NCBI GenBank assembly: GCA_950022295.1
Contig: OX465596.1
Span: forward strand, 2,170,001 to 2,234,000
Origin: Bromus sterilis
Taxonomy: Eukaryota > Streptophyta > Magnoliopsida > Poales > Poaceae
Length of the DNA stretch: 64,000 nucleotides
Direction of reading: 5' to 3'
Numbering within the stretch: the stretch's first letter is position 1; each line of letters opens with the position of its first letter. The notes under the pieces were generated by a model. That model was given only the letters and a program-made list of their open reading frames with translations, did no database searches and was not told the DNA's origin. The position numbers and the translations under genes were made by a program. Positions 26,047 through 36,352 of this stretch are shown piece after piece.

Positions 26047-26615
26047 GCTTGTGACCACGGTCACAAGGATTGTTTACTTTACGCAAATTTCTTTTATTGT
26101 AGTTGTCTGTTGCTTTGGGTTTACACTTTGGGTGGGGCTCGCAACTTAATACCAGCGAGATGTTCTGGATAGATATCTCAAGGTGGATGATTAGTAGTAG
26201 ATGCAGATGGATTTCGGTCTACTTATTTTGGCGTACTTTCCATGCTTTTGAACCTCTTCCTTTCTTTTGTAGCATAGTTAGCATTGCGGTGCGTTCATAA
26301 TCCTGTCAATTGCCTTTCTGTAATTTGTTTACCTCGCATAGCAGTTTTATCGTCTTTTGGGAGAGAGACATCACTAGCGAACATCACATATCCCGGTCCA
26401 TATCCTTATAACTGTTTCAAGCTATCTTTACTTTTCTGCTTTTACTTGCTATCATTATCACTTGCGTTTTACCCTTTGTGAACAACAAGACCGGAGAGAT
26501 TGACAACCTCTTTGAACTTCGTTGGGAACAAAGTTATCTGTGTCTGTGTGCAGGTCCACGTCAGTCGCGCCGCTGACACCTACTTATCATATCCGGAGTC
26601 CTACGGGAGACAAAC

Positions 26616-27009
26616 CTTGGTATCTTCACCGAGGGAAACTCACTGCTAAACTGCATCACGCCTTCCACTTTGGGCACACCAACGAAGGGCGGGAAGCCGC
26701 TAAGCAAGGACCGATATGTGCTTCGTCCCCGGATCTGGATGGAAACATCTAGATCTGGAACAGTACCGCATATCGGGCCTTACAACTTGGTATCAGAGCC
26801 TTACCGACCGTTCTTGGTATCTTCACCGAGGGAAACTCACTGCTAAACTGCATCACGCCTTCCACTTTGGGCTCACCAACGAAGGGAGGGAAGCCGCTAA
26901 GCAGGGACCGATATGTGCTTCGTCCCCGGATCTGGATGGAAACATCTAGATCTGGAGCAGTACCGCATATCGGGCCTTACAACTTGGTATCAGGGCCTTA
27001 CCGACCGTA
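26616..27009 (+). repeat. 197-bp tandem duplication across LTR end and primer binding site
   Basis: Unit 1 is 26616-26812 and unit 2 is 26813-27009. Each unit holds the last part of solo LTR 2, its right target duplication, the last 78 bases of the outer LTR and the primer binding site. A few substitutions separate the units (for example AGGAC versus GGGAC, and CAGAGCC versus CAGGGCC). The duplication must be younger than the insertion of solo LTR 2. Confidence 0.93.
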
Positions 27010-27581
27010 GGATCCCTTCTCTGGCCGAAGTCGAGTCTAGACAAAAACTATTTTGTAGTTACTAGGTTAGTTATCGGAGAGTAGGAATCTTTTTACTCCT
27101 TACCCTTGCTCTGGTCAGGACAAGTGTCGTAAGTGTTTTAATCTTTACTTATCCCCTTTCAAACTTTAGGCTCTCGAGAGTGTGGAGTATCGGAACCGTT
27201 ACAATGCCTTGTTTGCAGCGTATTGTCTCGATTCCGATCTCAGGTTTGGGAATTCCTGTAGTACCTTTAGCTCTCCGACTCCGGATAATATCTTGGTCGT
27301 CCGTTGACTTCATTCCTCTTGACTAGTATCCTCACAATTTGAGTGAGAGTACTTCCTTGATCATCGTTTTGAATTGTCGTTCTTCCTCTTGACACTGATG
27401 GTTTCGTTTTCCGACGTTGCCGTCTCTCTGCGGAAATTTATATCGACGGAGTTCATCGTTCGACATGGAGCAGAGTCCCTTGTTGGTGGTGTTGAAGATC
27501 GTCGACTCTCTTCTTTCCCCCTTCCCCTCTCCCCCGGACCGTCGGATCTCGGGACGAGATCCCTTGTTGGTGGTGTTGTAT
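26785..27581 (+). other. Residual internal domain of the outer retrotransposon, non-coding
   Basis: It holds the two primer binding sites and about 570 bases of unique sequence. No gag, protease, RT or integrase motif was seen. The 3' end contains gacgagatcccttgttggtg just before the LTR, which resembles the spot where Gypsy elements carry the end of pol and a polypurine tract. No clear polypurine tract is left. The 18-mer cccttgttggtggtgttg occurs twice (27477-27494 and 27561-27578). Confidence 0.7.
26788..26799 (+). promoter_or_regulatory. Primer binding site (initiator tRNA-Met type)
   Basis: TGGTATCAGAGC lies 3 bases after the LTR end TTACA. This 12-mer is the usual plant retrotransposon site complementary to the 3' end of initiator tRNA-Met. 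The duplicated copy at 26985-26996 has a G in place of an A (CAGGGC). Confidence 0.9.
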
Positions 27582-30500
27582 TGTAACAGCCCAGATTTCA
27601 CAAAAAATGAAAAAAATTGTTTTCGGTGTGAATTGTTTGATTGTCTGATTGCTTGCGGTGTTTGCATCCCCGATTTATCGATCGGCGATTATTTCCCCCC
27701 TCTTATCTCGTACCGGACGGAGACCGACCCTTGCCACCCTGACACTCGACTTTGCGACACCGGGTTTCACCCGATCACCGTCGCGAAAACCGCACGAGAC
27801 CGGCCGCAGCCAACGGAACAAAAACCCCGTTTAATAAGTAAACGGGATATTTTTATAGCGCGCCCGAAAATGTTCTCGGAACGGTTCGAGCGCGAGGTGA
27901 ACGCCTCCGGCTCGACGCGCTGATCGCGCAGTTCGAAGTTTTATCCGAATCGGAGGTCATGTGGACCCCCGGCGGTCAAAAATGTAAACACCGCGCGCGC
28001 GAGAGAAACACCGGGGATGTTTTTGCAAACTGCCAGCCACCTAGGCTATATAAAGACCACCACACTCCCACCCCTTTCTAGGGTTTCCCTAGCCACAAAA
28101 TTGCAGCCACCCCCTCAGATCTGCCTCCAAATTTTCCCAATAGCCCCAAATTTTCGCAACCCTAAAAATCCTCAGATCTGAACCGTTGGATGGGCCGACC
28201 CAACGGCCCAGATCGGACAAACCCCTCCACTCACCTGCTCTCTCTCTCTCTCTCTCTCTCCTCGCGTAGCCGCCTCCACGCCAGCAGGGTCGCAGCCGGC
28301 CGGGCATCTCCTCCCCGCGCCCTCTCCTCCTCCTTCTCCTTGCTCCCTCCTGACCCTGCTCGCCTCCTCCTCCCTCGTCGCAGGTCGCCGCGGCAACAAA
28401 GCCGGCCACCGCGCGCCATGGCCGCGGTCCTCCCCGAGCTCAAGACCGCCGCCCTTGGAGCACTTCGCCGGCGCCCCTGGCCTCGTCGGGCCTGGATCCA
28501 ATCGGATCCGGCTGCACCGCTCCTAGGCGCCCCTCCTCGACGCCTCCACGCCACCACGCTCCGGCCAGTCGCCGGCTGCGGGCGCCGCTGTCGCCGGGGT
28601 CGGGCGCGACCCCGATCTGGCCTCCCAACCACCGTGGCTGCGTGGGCCGGCCCAGCACGCCTGCAGCCCACAGCGCCTCGCGCCCCAGCACATTCAGTGG
28701 CCCGAGCCGCCTCCTCGCCAGTTGGGCCGAGCCCACCAAGGGTGAGCCTGTTTTTTTTCTTTTTCATTTGTTTTTTTCCACTGCTCAATTTTTGCTAAGT
28801 CTGAGAAAATTGTGTGTTGTATACAGTTTTGCGACGTAATTAACGATTAAACCGTAGCTCGGATCACGATGCGCCCAAAAGGAAAATTGCTTAGAATTGT
28901 GTGTACTTCAATCCATATTTTGTGAGCATCTTGATTTGAGGACATCTTGATGTTGTTAATCACTGTTAAAGTGGGCATCATGCTGTTAATTGCTATTATT
29001 TCCTGTTAGAGTGCTGCTGTTATTATTTTATTGCAACTTTGGTTGATGATTGTGACACATCTATGAGGCCTATTGCATTGATTCTTTTTGCATACTGTTA
29101 AGCATCATGTCTACTTCCATTATACGTATTGCATTGTCATGATATGCTTGCTGGTCATATAGTTATTGAGATCCAAAGTTGCTATGCCACTGTTTTTGAC
29201 AGCCACCTCTGTTTTTCTTTAAGTCTGTAACGTTCCGATGCCATGTTGTTTGCTTAATATCGTTTGATATGTGATGTCTATGACCTTGATTCTTTTTTGT
29301 ACCTGATCATCATCATGTCTAATCCATGCTCATATATTGCTATGTCATGTTGCTGCACTTTTGCATATAGTTTTGCTCATGTTTGTACAGCATAAAAATA
29401 ACAGTTTCTGCCATGTTTTCATTATTTTCACTAAGTCCTAGACCAGTAATGTTTTATTGCATTTTGCATGGTCTACAACTAGTTGTTCATGATGCCCATT
29501 TGCATGATTCCTTTTGCCATGCCTTTCCTGCCATGTCTACTTAGTTGCATATCATTTGTGAGCATGTTTGCATTCATTACCTTATTTATGCATTGCTCTA
29601 AAGTGTGCTTCCCGATGTTGGCAGATTGTGTTCCAAACTTGTGTTGCTTGTATCTTTTTAACCGTAACTCCGTTTGGGGTGTTCTTTATATGTAACTTGA
29701 TTCATTTTTCGTGTACTTTGTGTTTATGCTTTGGTTTGCTGCTATTAACCAACCTAAAATATGGTTTTGGACAGAACAGTACCAAATTCAATAATTATCG
29801 TGGGGTCCGTAATAGTTTCCATGTATAGGTTTTACCCCCACTTAAAGTGACTAGATTAGATAGTTTACTTTATGCTTCACCTCTTGCCATGCTTCTGTGC
29901 TTTGCCACGTTAACAACCTTTGTTGATCACCTGTAGCTAAACAACTTGAACCTTTCCTAATGTTCGGTATCGTCGTGTGTGACGAGTACTCCACTTAACC
30001 TGTTAGTAACCGCTCTCGACGGTAGGTGTGATGTCTCGTGTTGCCTTCTTGTTGATGCTTGCTCGTGTTTGCCTCGTAGTAATAGAGTGCTTGCTCGTCG
30101 ATTGCCTTTTCTAGTCTTTCCTTCTTGTGTGCTCCCGCGGATACCTTCGGAGACGATGCGAGCTTGCGATCAACTACACCTTCGGAACCCGACTTATCAA
30201 CATGCAAGGACTATACATTACTTATGATCCATTCTATTTCAACCAGCGTTTTGCATGCTAGTCTAGGATAGGTTCGATGTTTGATCCTACCACATGTTTA
30301 CAACCTCTTTCAAACCGATACATCCATGTCCCCTCCCAGCAAACCATGTACTGCTATGTTACTATTGCTCGTTGCTCAGCCCCTGCTTAGTATGCATGCT
30401 TAGGATGCTACGATGTTACCGTGTTACTCCTTGGTTTTGGGATATCACATTATTATATTGTTGTGGATGACATGATTATTATAATGTTGACCATATTCGA

Positions 30501-31846
30501 CGAAGGATGGAAGGTCTAGGCTATCCCGCCCCGACGCTTTGTTCCATTCGGGTCACCTAGGACCCGAGTTTCGGGTATTGGTTTTAAGATTGAGCGTGCC
30601 TAACCGCGTGTGGGAATTTTTGGGGTCCCCTCTTCTTACCTACCTAGCTCCAAACATTTCTAGAGGTGGCCCAAGCTGATTTACCATTTGAAACCGTGTG
30701 TGTGCTTGGTTGCCCCCCCAGCAGTTTTAAAACAACTCGGGCCAGCGGAGACAAAGTTCCTTTGCTGGTCCACACTGGTGAGCTAGGGAAGTCCCCTGTT
30801 ATATAGGTGAGACTAACCCCTACCTTAGCCATACGGAAGAGTCCGATCCGAGGGCGCGGCCAGCTCTTGGATTGGGTGTCGACTCCTCGGGGGCCACCCG
30901 GATTTGTTCGTTGTTAGTTAGAGGGACCTGTCGTTTCGGATCTCTTGGAACTAAATCATAAAATGGTTGCCTGTGATGGGTAGCAACTGAGAGAGATGGG
31001 CGTGCGTGCGGAGCCTTGTAATGGACAGTTGGTACACCCCTGCAGGGTTAAATCTTTTCGAGAAGCCGTGTCCACGGTTATGGACGACTTGGGACCTACT
31101 CCTTGTTCATAGACAACAACAACTGAGATAATCTTAATAACTTGATCAATGTGTGTGTGCCTTGACTGCTTCTTCTTCGTCGGGATGCGAAGAGGAGGAC
31201 ATGGATAGTATAGGTGTTATGTTTGCGTAATTAGTTGATAGCAAGACTTGTTGGAGGCGATTCCTCATCGAATTCTTGGCTTCTTATCTTACTCTCTAGA
31301 TCGTTAGCCACTTCATAAAGCTAGTGCGGCAGCAACCTCACCACTTACCCCATCCTTACCGTAAACTACTAGTTGTCCTAGAATGACGAGTGATGAAGTT
31401 CTTGCTAGGTCAGTTGACCACTATAGTTGGATGTTGAGTACTTCTGTACTCATGATACTACCCCAAACCCTTTTTAGTGTTCTTGATGACAACATGTATG
31501 GTGACCGACGTTTCACGTGGAGACTCGACGACGACTAGTTAGGTGGATCCCGGCGGAGGGCCTCGACCCGTGTGGTTATGGGGATCGATGATTTTCTCTT
31601 TGCCACTAGGCATTTGATTGTAGTCTGTACTCAGACATGTATCTTCCGCTGATGTATTGTATTAAGGCAGTTGTATGCCGATTGTATGAGATGTTTTATT
31701 CTTGTATCTGTAATGTTGTGATATCATGTTGGAAATCCGGGGCATATGGCTATGTCATATGTCACGGTGGGACCGATATGTGCTTCGTCCCCGGATCTGG
31801 ATGGAATCATTTAGATCTGGAACAATACCGCATATTGGGCCTTACA
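27582..31846 (+). repeat. 3' LTR of the outer retrotransposon (4265 bp, uninterrupted)
   Basis: This is the intact partner of the interrupted 5' LTR and proves where its insertions lie. It starts TGTAACAGCCCAG and ends GGGCCTTACA. A TATA box lies at 28047-28054. A CT microsatellite (28239-28260) and a GC-rich block with an open frame of about 127 codons (28418-28798) follow. The same frame exists in the 5' LTR (12112-12426) but ends earlier because of the 72-bp deletion. I do not recognise the predicted peptide as a known protein. Confidence 0.9.
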
Positions 31847-32440
31847 GACGTAAGATCAAGATTTTAGCAAGCATAACATATGAAACAGAAGCAACATGAA
31901 CACGCATGATTCACATATTCAAAAGCATTACAAGTTGATCTTACACGCTGTGATGTCTAATTATCCCATCATCATATCACTAAAAGGATGTAATCATGCT
32001 ACCACAAATTCACCATCCAAGAAGTTAGGGCGCCTCCATGTTAAAGTTGTCCTTACTCATACCGAGGGTATCTCCAACCTCGTGTTGCAAAACGTCCGGA
32101 CCATTTCTTTCATCTAGCGACGTACCACATACGCACGCAAATGTGTCTGTGTGTTTGAATTCTTGTCAATTGGAACTTAATTGGGTGACGTTTACGAGGG
32201 TTCAGACTCGGCCAAGTAGGGCTCCGACAACCCCGGGTTACCCAAAACCCACGCATGTGCATTCTCACCCTCTCTAACTGATTGCCAGCGCCATTCTTTC
32301 CTTGTTCTCTGCACGTCGCCACATTGATTCATTCAGAGTGTTTTCTAAGACCAAGGGGGAGGATTCTAATGTGGTGTTCGCTTGTAAGATCAATTTGGAG
32401 ACTCGCAACACGTGATGACGTGTCCAAAGGAGTAGGGAGT
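31847..32440. other. Intergenic spacer between LTR elements
   Basis: GACGT at 31847-31851 is the right target duplication of the outer retrotransposon. The rest shows no gene. The bases 32436-32440 (GGAGT) form the left duplication of the next solo LTR. Confidence 0.5.
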
Positions 32441-34035
32441 TGTTGGATATGTGCCCTATAGGCAAATAATAAATATATTGTTTTGTCACATATATGTTTG
32501 TTCATAATAAGTTTTATACTATGTTATAATTGTATTAAATGTTAGTACACATGTAGTATATAAACAATCAGGTTCCTAGTTAACAAAGATTTCCTGATCA
32601 CGGAGACACATACGTCCATTGACAATGAAGTCATGTCATTAGGAGAACTATATGATGGACACACCCAAATCAAAGTATTGCAATGTGATCCAATCACTTA
32701 GTTCAACATTGTGATGACTCGATAACGTAGTAACCCGATCCTTAGACCGTAAAGATCATATGTAATTGTTATCTTTGGAGATGCCTTGATTGCCTCCACT
32801 GTCACACCGTAACAGGGTGACCATACAATTGCAACTCAGGTACTCCAAAGGGATATGTTAAGGGGTATGGATGAGAGCGGGATTTGTCCATCCGGGTGAT
32901 GGATAGGTACTCTAGGCCCACTCGATGATATTGCATCATATAGCTTGCAAGCATGTGACTAGGTCACAGAGTTGCAATATCACAGGACGAGTAAATATGT
33001 TTGTCTGTAGCGAGGATGAACTAGGTATAGGATATCGACGATCAAACCTCGAACACAAACAAAGTACCGTGGAGACAAAGGAATTAGAACTCAACGTTGA
33101 AGGTTCAAACGACGAAGTTAACTCGTGGAAGCACAGTGGAAATCATGGGTAGCCAGATCCCTCTATTGGTCATTGATCGAAGAGCGTCTCGATCATGTCC
33201 AGAGTTGACCTGAACTATGGGGTGTCACGCTTAAGGGTATTCGATGCATTTAGGATGGAATCAGGATCATCGAAGAAATAAGAGATAACTCTAGAATTGA
33301 TCCCGAAGGGAGACAAAAACAGTTCTGATGTTTTGAATTGTTCACAAATATATTTTAGCATTTAATCAATGAATTAAATATTAAAAATCTAATTTAAATA
33401 ATAAAATAAAATAAAAAAGGGAACATGGGACACTTGTGGCCCATTAGGGGAAGAGCGAGCCTTCCCCCTTGGCCGATGCACTCCTCACCCCTTGTGGGAT
33501 TTGTACCACATGGGAAGGGGAGGGGGGGGGGGTTGCACCTCCCCTTGTCCTATATAAGGAGGGGAGGGTTGTCCCTTTTGAAGTATCCCAATTTGAGATA
33601 AATTCTCAATTTCTCTTTCTCTCTCTTTCTCCCTCCTTGGTAGGGTTCCCCTTGTTTGGAGTCTATATATAGTAGGTTGGGGGTTTCTCCACCATACGCA
33701 CGTCACGTGCTGTTGGAGTTGGGATCTGAATTCATCTTCTTCCGCGGCTTGGTTTGTTCGGAGCCCGGGGGAGCATCGCTTACACCGTACGCGTGTGAGA
33801 CTACGAGGTGCTCCATGTGTGGTACTTCTTCATCGCCGGGGAGGTCTTCAGCATGACCAGAAGGTCGTAAGGATCGCGAGTATATGCCAGCCACATTCGA
33901 AAAAACGTTTTTCGCTTTCGGTGTTCAAAGGTATAAACACTGATTCCCTCCGTTACTTATATCAGCATAGTATAGGTCCTTGGGTTTGGGTGTCGTAGAT
34001 AGAAAATTATTGTTTTCTGTACCGACGCCCCAACA
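32441..34035 (+). mobile_element. Solo LTR (1595 bp) with TGTTGG..CCAACA ends
   Basis: It starts TGTTGGATATGTGCCCTA and ends GACGCCCCAACA, with 6-bp inverted ends. The flanks GGAGT (32436-32440) and GGAGC (34036-34040) are a 5-bp target duplication with one change. A promoter-like TATATAA is at 33551-33557. The start resembles a very abundant Triticeae LTR type that begins TGTTGGAAATATGCCC (recollection; probably Copia). No second LTR or coding domain is present nearby. Confidence 0.82.
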
Positions 34036-34330
34036 GGAGCAAGCAGCTTTGGCGGCCTGCCATTCGTCACCTCCTAAGAAGGGGGTGTCCCGAGGTGAGG
34101 GCGGGGTGGGGACGGGCACAATCAAGAATTGTGATCGCCCAAAGTGCAAGCGAGCAGCCCAAGCACACGCCCAGGGTGCCGGCATTGCAAAATCGCCACT
34201 GTCGACATAAAGAGACGAAGGTTTTGAAGAAGCTGGCAGTAGAGTCGAGGCACAGACAACCAATCTAGGAATGCAAAATTGGTATTTTTTGGCGTAGATT
34301 ATGGAACTAAAATTGTTTTGATCGAACATA
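34036..34330. other. Short spacer before the CACTA element
   Basis: No gene was seen. It ends with ATA (34328-34330), the left target duplication of the CACTA transposon. Confidence 0.5.
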
Positions 34331-34350
34331 CACTACTGGAAAAACCTAAT

Positions 34351-34665
34351 TTGCCGTCAGTTTTTGGCGTTGCCGTCAGCAAGTTCACGGGGCTGACGGC
34401 AAAGGGACTTTGCCCTCAGCCAGAAAAAACACTGACGGTGTAGGTACGGCTGACGGCATAGAGATATTTTGCCGTCAGCTCTTCTAAGCCGTCTGCTGGC
34501 TGACGGCATAGGTCGCCGAAGCTGACGGCAAAGACGGCATGACGACGTAGAGTGGATTCGTGGCCCACGTTCGAGCCCCGCCTGATGGGAGCCGGCTCTG
34601 CCGTCAGTCGACTGACGACAAAGAATAACGGTTGTCTTTGCCGTCAGCTAGCTGACGGCAAAGCC
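34351..34665. repeat. Left subterminal repeats of the CACTA element
   Basis: About ten copies of GCCGTCAG or its complement CTGACGGC, often extended to ttTGCCGTCAGC or GCTGACGGCAAAG, occur in both orientations. In En/Spm such arrays bind the TNPA-type protein. Several pairs face each other and can form small hairpins. Confidence 0.88.
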
Positions 34666-34789
34666 GGGGGTTAAGTTATCCCCGCGTGGCCACTCCTCTG
34701 TTTCCCCTACCCCACCACTCCACCACATCCTCATCTGGATCCCGTGCCGCCGTCGTTGCCCCGCCGCCGCCACGCTCTCCATCCCCGCC

Positions 34790-34931
34790 CCGAGACGCCG
34801 CCGCCTCCGCCATCCTACCCTGCTCTCCGTCCGGCCCACCCCCGCCCGCTCGCCCCCGCCCCGAGACGCCGCCGCCTCCGCCATCCTACCCTGCTCTCCG
34901 TCCGGCCCACCCCCGCCCGCTCGCCCCCGCC
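34790..34931. repeat. 71-bp GC-rich tandem duplication in CACTA 5' region
   Basis: The segment starting cgagacgccgccgcctccgc at 34791 recurs at 34862, giving two almost identical 71-bp units. Its frames give proline- and alanine-rich peptides and are not supported as a gene. It may be the first exon or leader of the element's transcript. Confidence 0.75.
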
Positions 34932-35139
34932 CGGTGACCGTGTCCGCTGCCGCCAGGGTCGCCGTCTCCACGCTGGTGAGACGCAGCTGCTACTCCTCCT
35001 CCCACCTCCTCCTCCCCTCTGACTTCTCCTCCCCTCTCCTGCAGGTGCACCGCTGACGCTGCCGACGCCGCCACCTGGGTCTCCCGACGCCGCCACCACC
35101 TCGGCCCGCTCCTATGTGAGCTCCTCCCCCCATTCCCGT

Positions 35140-35600
35140 TGCATTTTTTGTTAGAACAATTTGTATTTAGTAGGAAATTTCCTAGTTAGTTAGTTAGTTA
35201 TAGTTTTTGTTAGTTATAAGATCTGTTTAGTTAGGTTTATATAGTTAGTTATATAGGTTTATTTCTAGTTACTAGGAAAGTTTAGTTAGGAAATTATTTG
35301 TTATAGTTAGTTTTAAGTTATAGGATCTGTTTAGTTAGGTTTATATAGTTTTAGGTGCTAGGTAGGGTTTTGTTGTTAGTTAGTTTTATATAGTTAGTTA
35401 GATGTAGTTATATTTAATTTGATGTAGTTATAATAAAGGAATTGAAAGAAAAGGAAATAATAGAAAGGAAAGGAAATGAAATGAAAGAAAGGAAAGGAAA
35501 GAAAGGTAATAAAGGAATAAAATAAAGGAAATAAAAGAAAGGATATAAAGAAAATAAAAAAAGGAAACAAAATAATTAGTTTCTTAAAGAGTTCATTAGA
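35140..35600. repeat. Low-complexity GTTA-rich and purine-rich tracts
   Basis: Segment 35170-35420 consists of ttagttag/tttatatag words. Segment 35427-35570 is almost all purine (gaaaggaaa words). They lie in the non-coding leader of the CACTA element. Confidence 0.8.
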
Positions 35601-35980
35601 ACATGCAGTTACAATTTTTTTATATCGTTAGTCGTTTGATATCCCCTGGCCTCCCTCTTCACCGGCAACTAACCTATACCTTTGTGGTTCCCCCTCCTTC
35701 CCGTAGGTCCTTGCCGGTCCCCTTTGCTCCTTTCATCGGCTACCCGGCCTCTCCTTCACTCTCTCATCATCGGCACCAGGTAGCTAGGCTTTTCCCTACA
35801 TGTTTATTGTTAGTATTAGGTTGTTTATTTCCGGCCTTCGTGCCGATGCTACTAGCTAAGTAAAGTTGCGTAACCAATATGCGTCTCCCGTTCGAAAGGA
35901 TTACGGTTATAACTATGCATGCATTTGCATATTTATAACGGTGATTCTTTTGAATTGTCCAACATTATCCATGGACAACC

Positions 35981-36190
35981 CGGGTATGTGTAGATTGGGT
36001 CATTTTCCCATGCTTTGTTCCGGATCCGATGCAGAGTTTCGACAGCGCCTCCTTGTTGTTCTCCGAGTACACATCCTCTCGGTTAGTTTCCGAGACGTGT
36101 ATTAGGAGAACAACGGGGAGGTGATGCCAAAATTTTGCGTTGGATCGGGAGCAGAGCATGGGAAAATGACCCAATCTACACATACTCGAG
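35981..36190. repeat. Long imperfect hairpin (about 210 bp) upstream of the transposase gene
   Basis: Bases 35985-36014 are the exact reverse complement of 36155-36184. Pairing continues with scattered mismatches, mostly transitions, up to an apical stem CTCGG/CCGAG around a 7-base loop at 36083-36089. The arms are about 100 bases each. Both strands therefore read a similar short peptide, which explains the small open frames there. It ends about 165 bases before the transposase start codon. It could be a foldback insertion, a regulatory structure or a small-RNA precursor. Confidence 0.85.
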
Positions 36191-36352
36191 TGGGATTAGG
36201 ACCCATCTTTACCTAGTAGCTGGTAGGTGTGCATGCCGTGCATCCCAATGTTTTAACCATGATTAAAAAATGACCATAATTAATTTGACATACTTGATGA
36301 ACTGATAATTTATATTGTTCATATGTGGATACTATAGAGCTAGCTTGACAGA

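Larger units (their letters stand above)
16962..26706 (+). mobile_element. Solo LTR 2 (about 1.62 kb net), split by two nested solo LTRs
   Basis: It starts TGATACGTCCAAAACGTATC and ends GCCGCTAAGCA. The pieces are 16962-17100, 21117-21945 and 26052-26706. The left target duplication is GGGAC (16957-16961). The right copy reads AGGAC at 26707-26711, but the tandemly duplicated copy downstream keeps GGGAC at 26904-26908, so the original duplication was perfect. The first 120 bases match solo LTR 1 closely while the rest differs, so it is a different family or subfamily. A TATATA motif near 21348 fits its promoter. Confidence 0.88.
11266..26784 (+). repeat. 5' LTR of the outer retrotransposon, interrupted by two insertions
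   Basis: The LTR segments are 11266-14624, 16187-16961 (counting one copy of each target duplication) and 26707-26784. Removing the two insertions with their duplications leaves about 4.2 kb, slightly shorter than the 3' LTR. Most of that difference is a deletion of about 72 bp at position 12421. A TATA box (TATAAA, 11732-11737) follows a GC-rich segment and fits the retroelement promoter. Confidence 0.88.
11266..31846 (+). mobile_element. Nested, non-coding LTR retrotransposon with about 4.27-kb LTRs
   Basis: Two copies of one long sequence start TGTAACAGCCCAG (11266 and 27582) and end GGGCCTTACA (26784 and 31846). The flanks are GATGT (11261-11265) and GACGT (31847-31851), a 5-bp target duplication with one change. 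A primer binding site complementary to initiator tRNA-Met follows the 5' LTR at 26788, so the element is in plus orientation. The interior between the LTRs is only about 0.8 kb and has no gag or pol. The structure matches non-autonomous large-LTR elements (LARD class) of Triticeae, probably Gypsy-derived. The family name is not assigned. Confidence 0.9.

Noticed and set aside
35965..36183. Small protein genes on both strands at the CACTA hairpin
   Set aside because: The two frames are mirror products of the inverted repeat and not independent genes.
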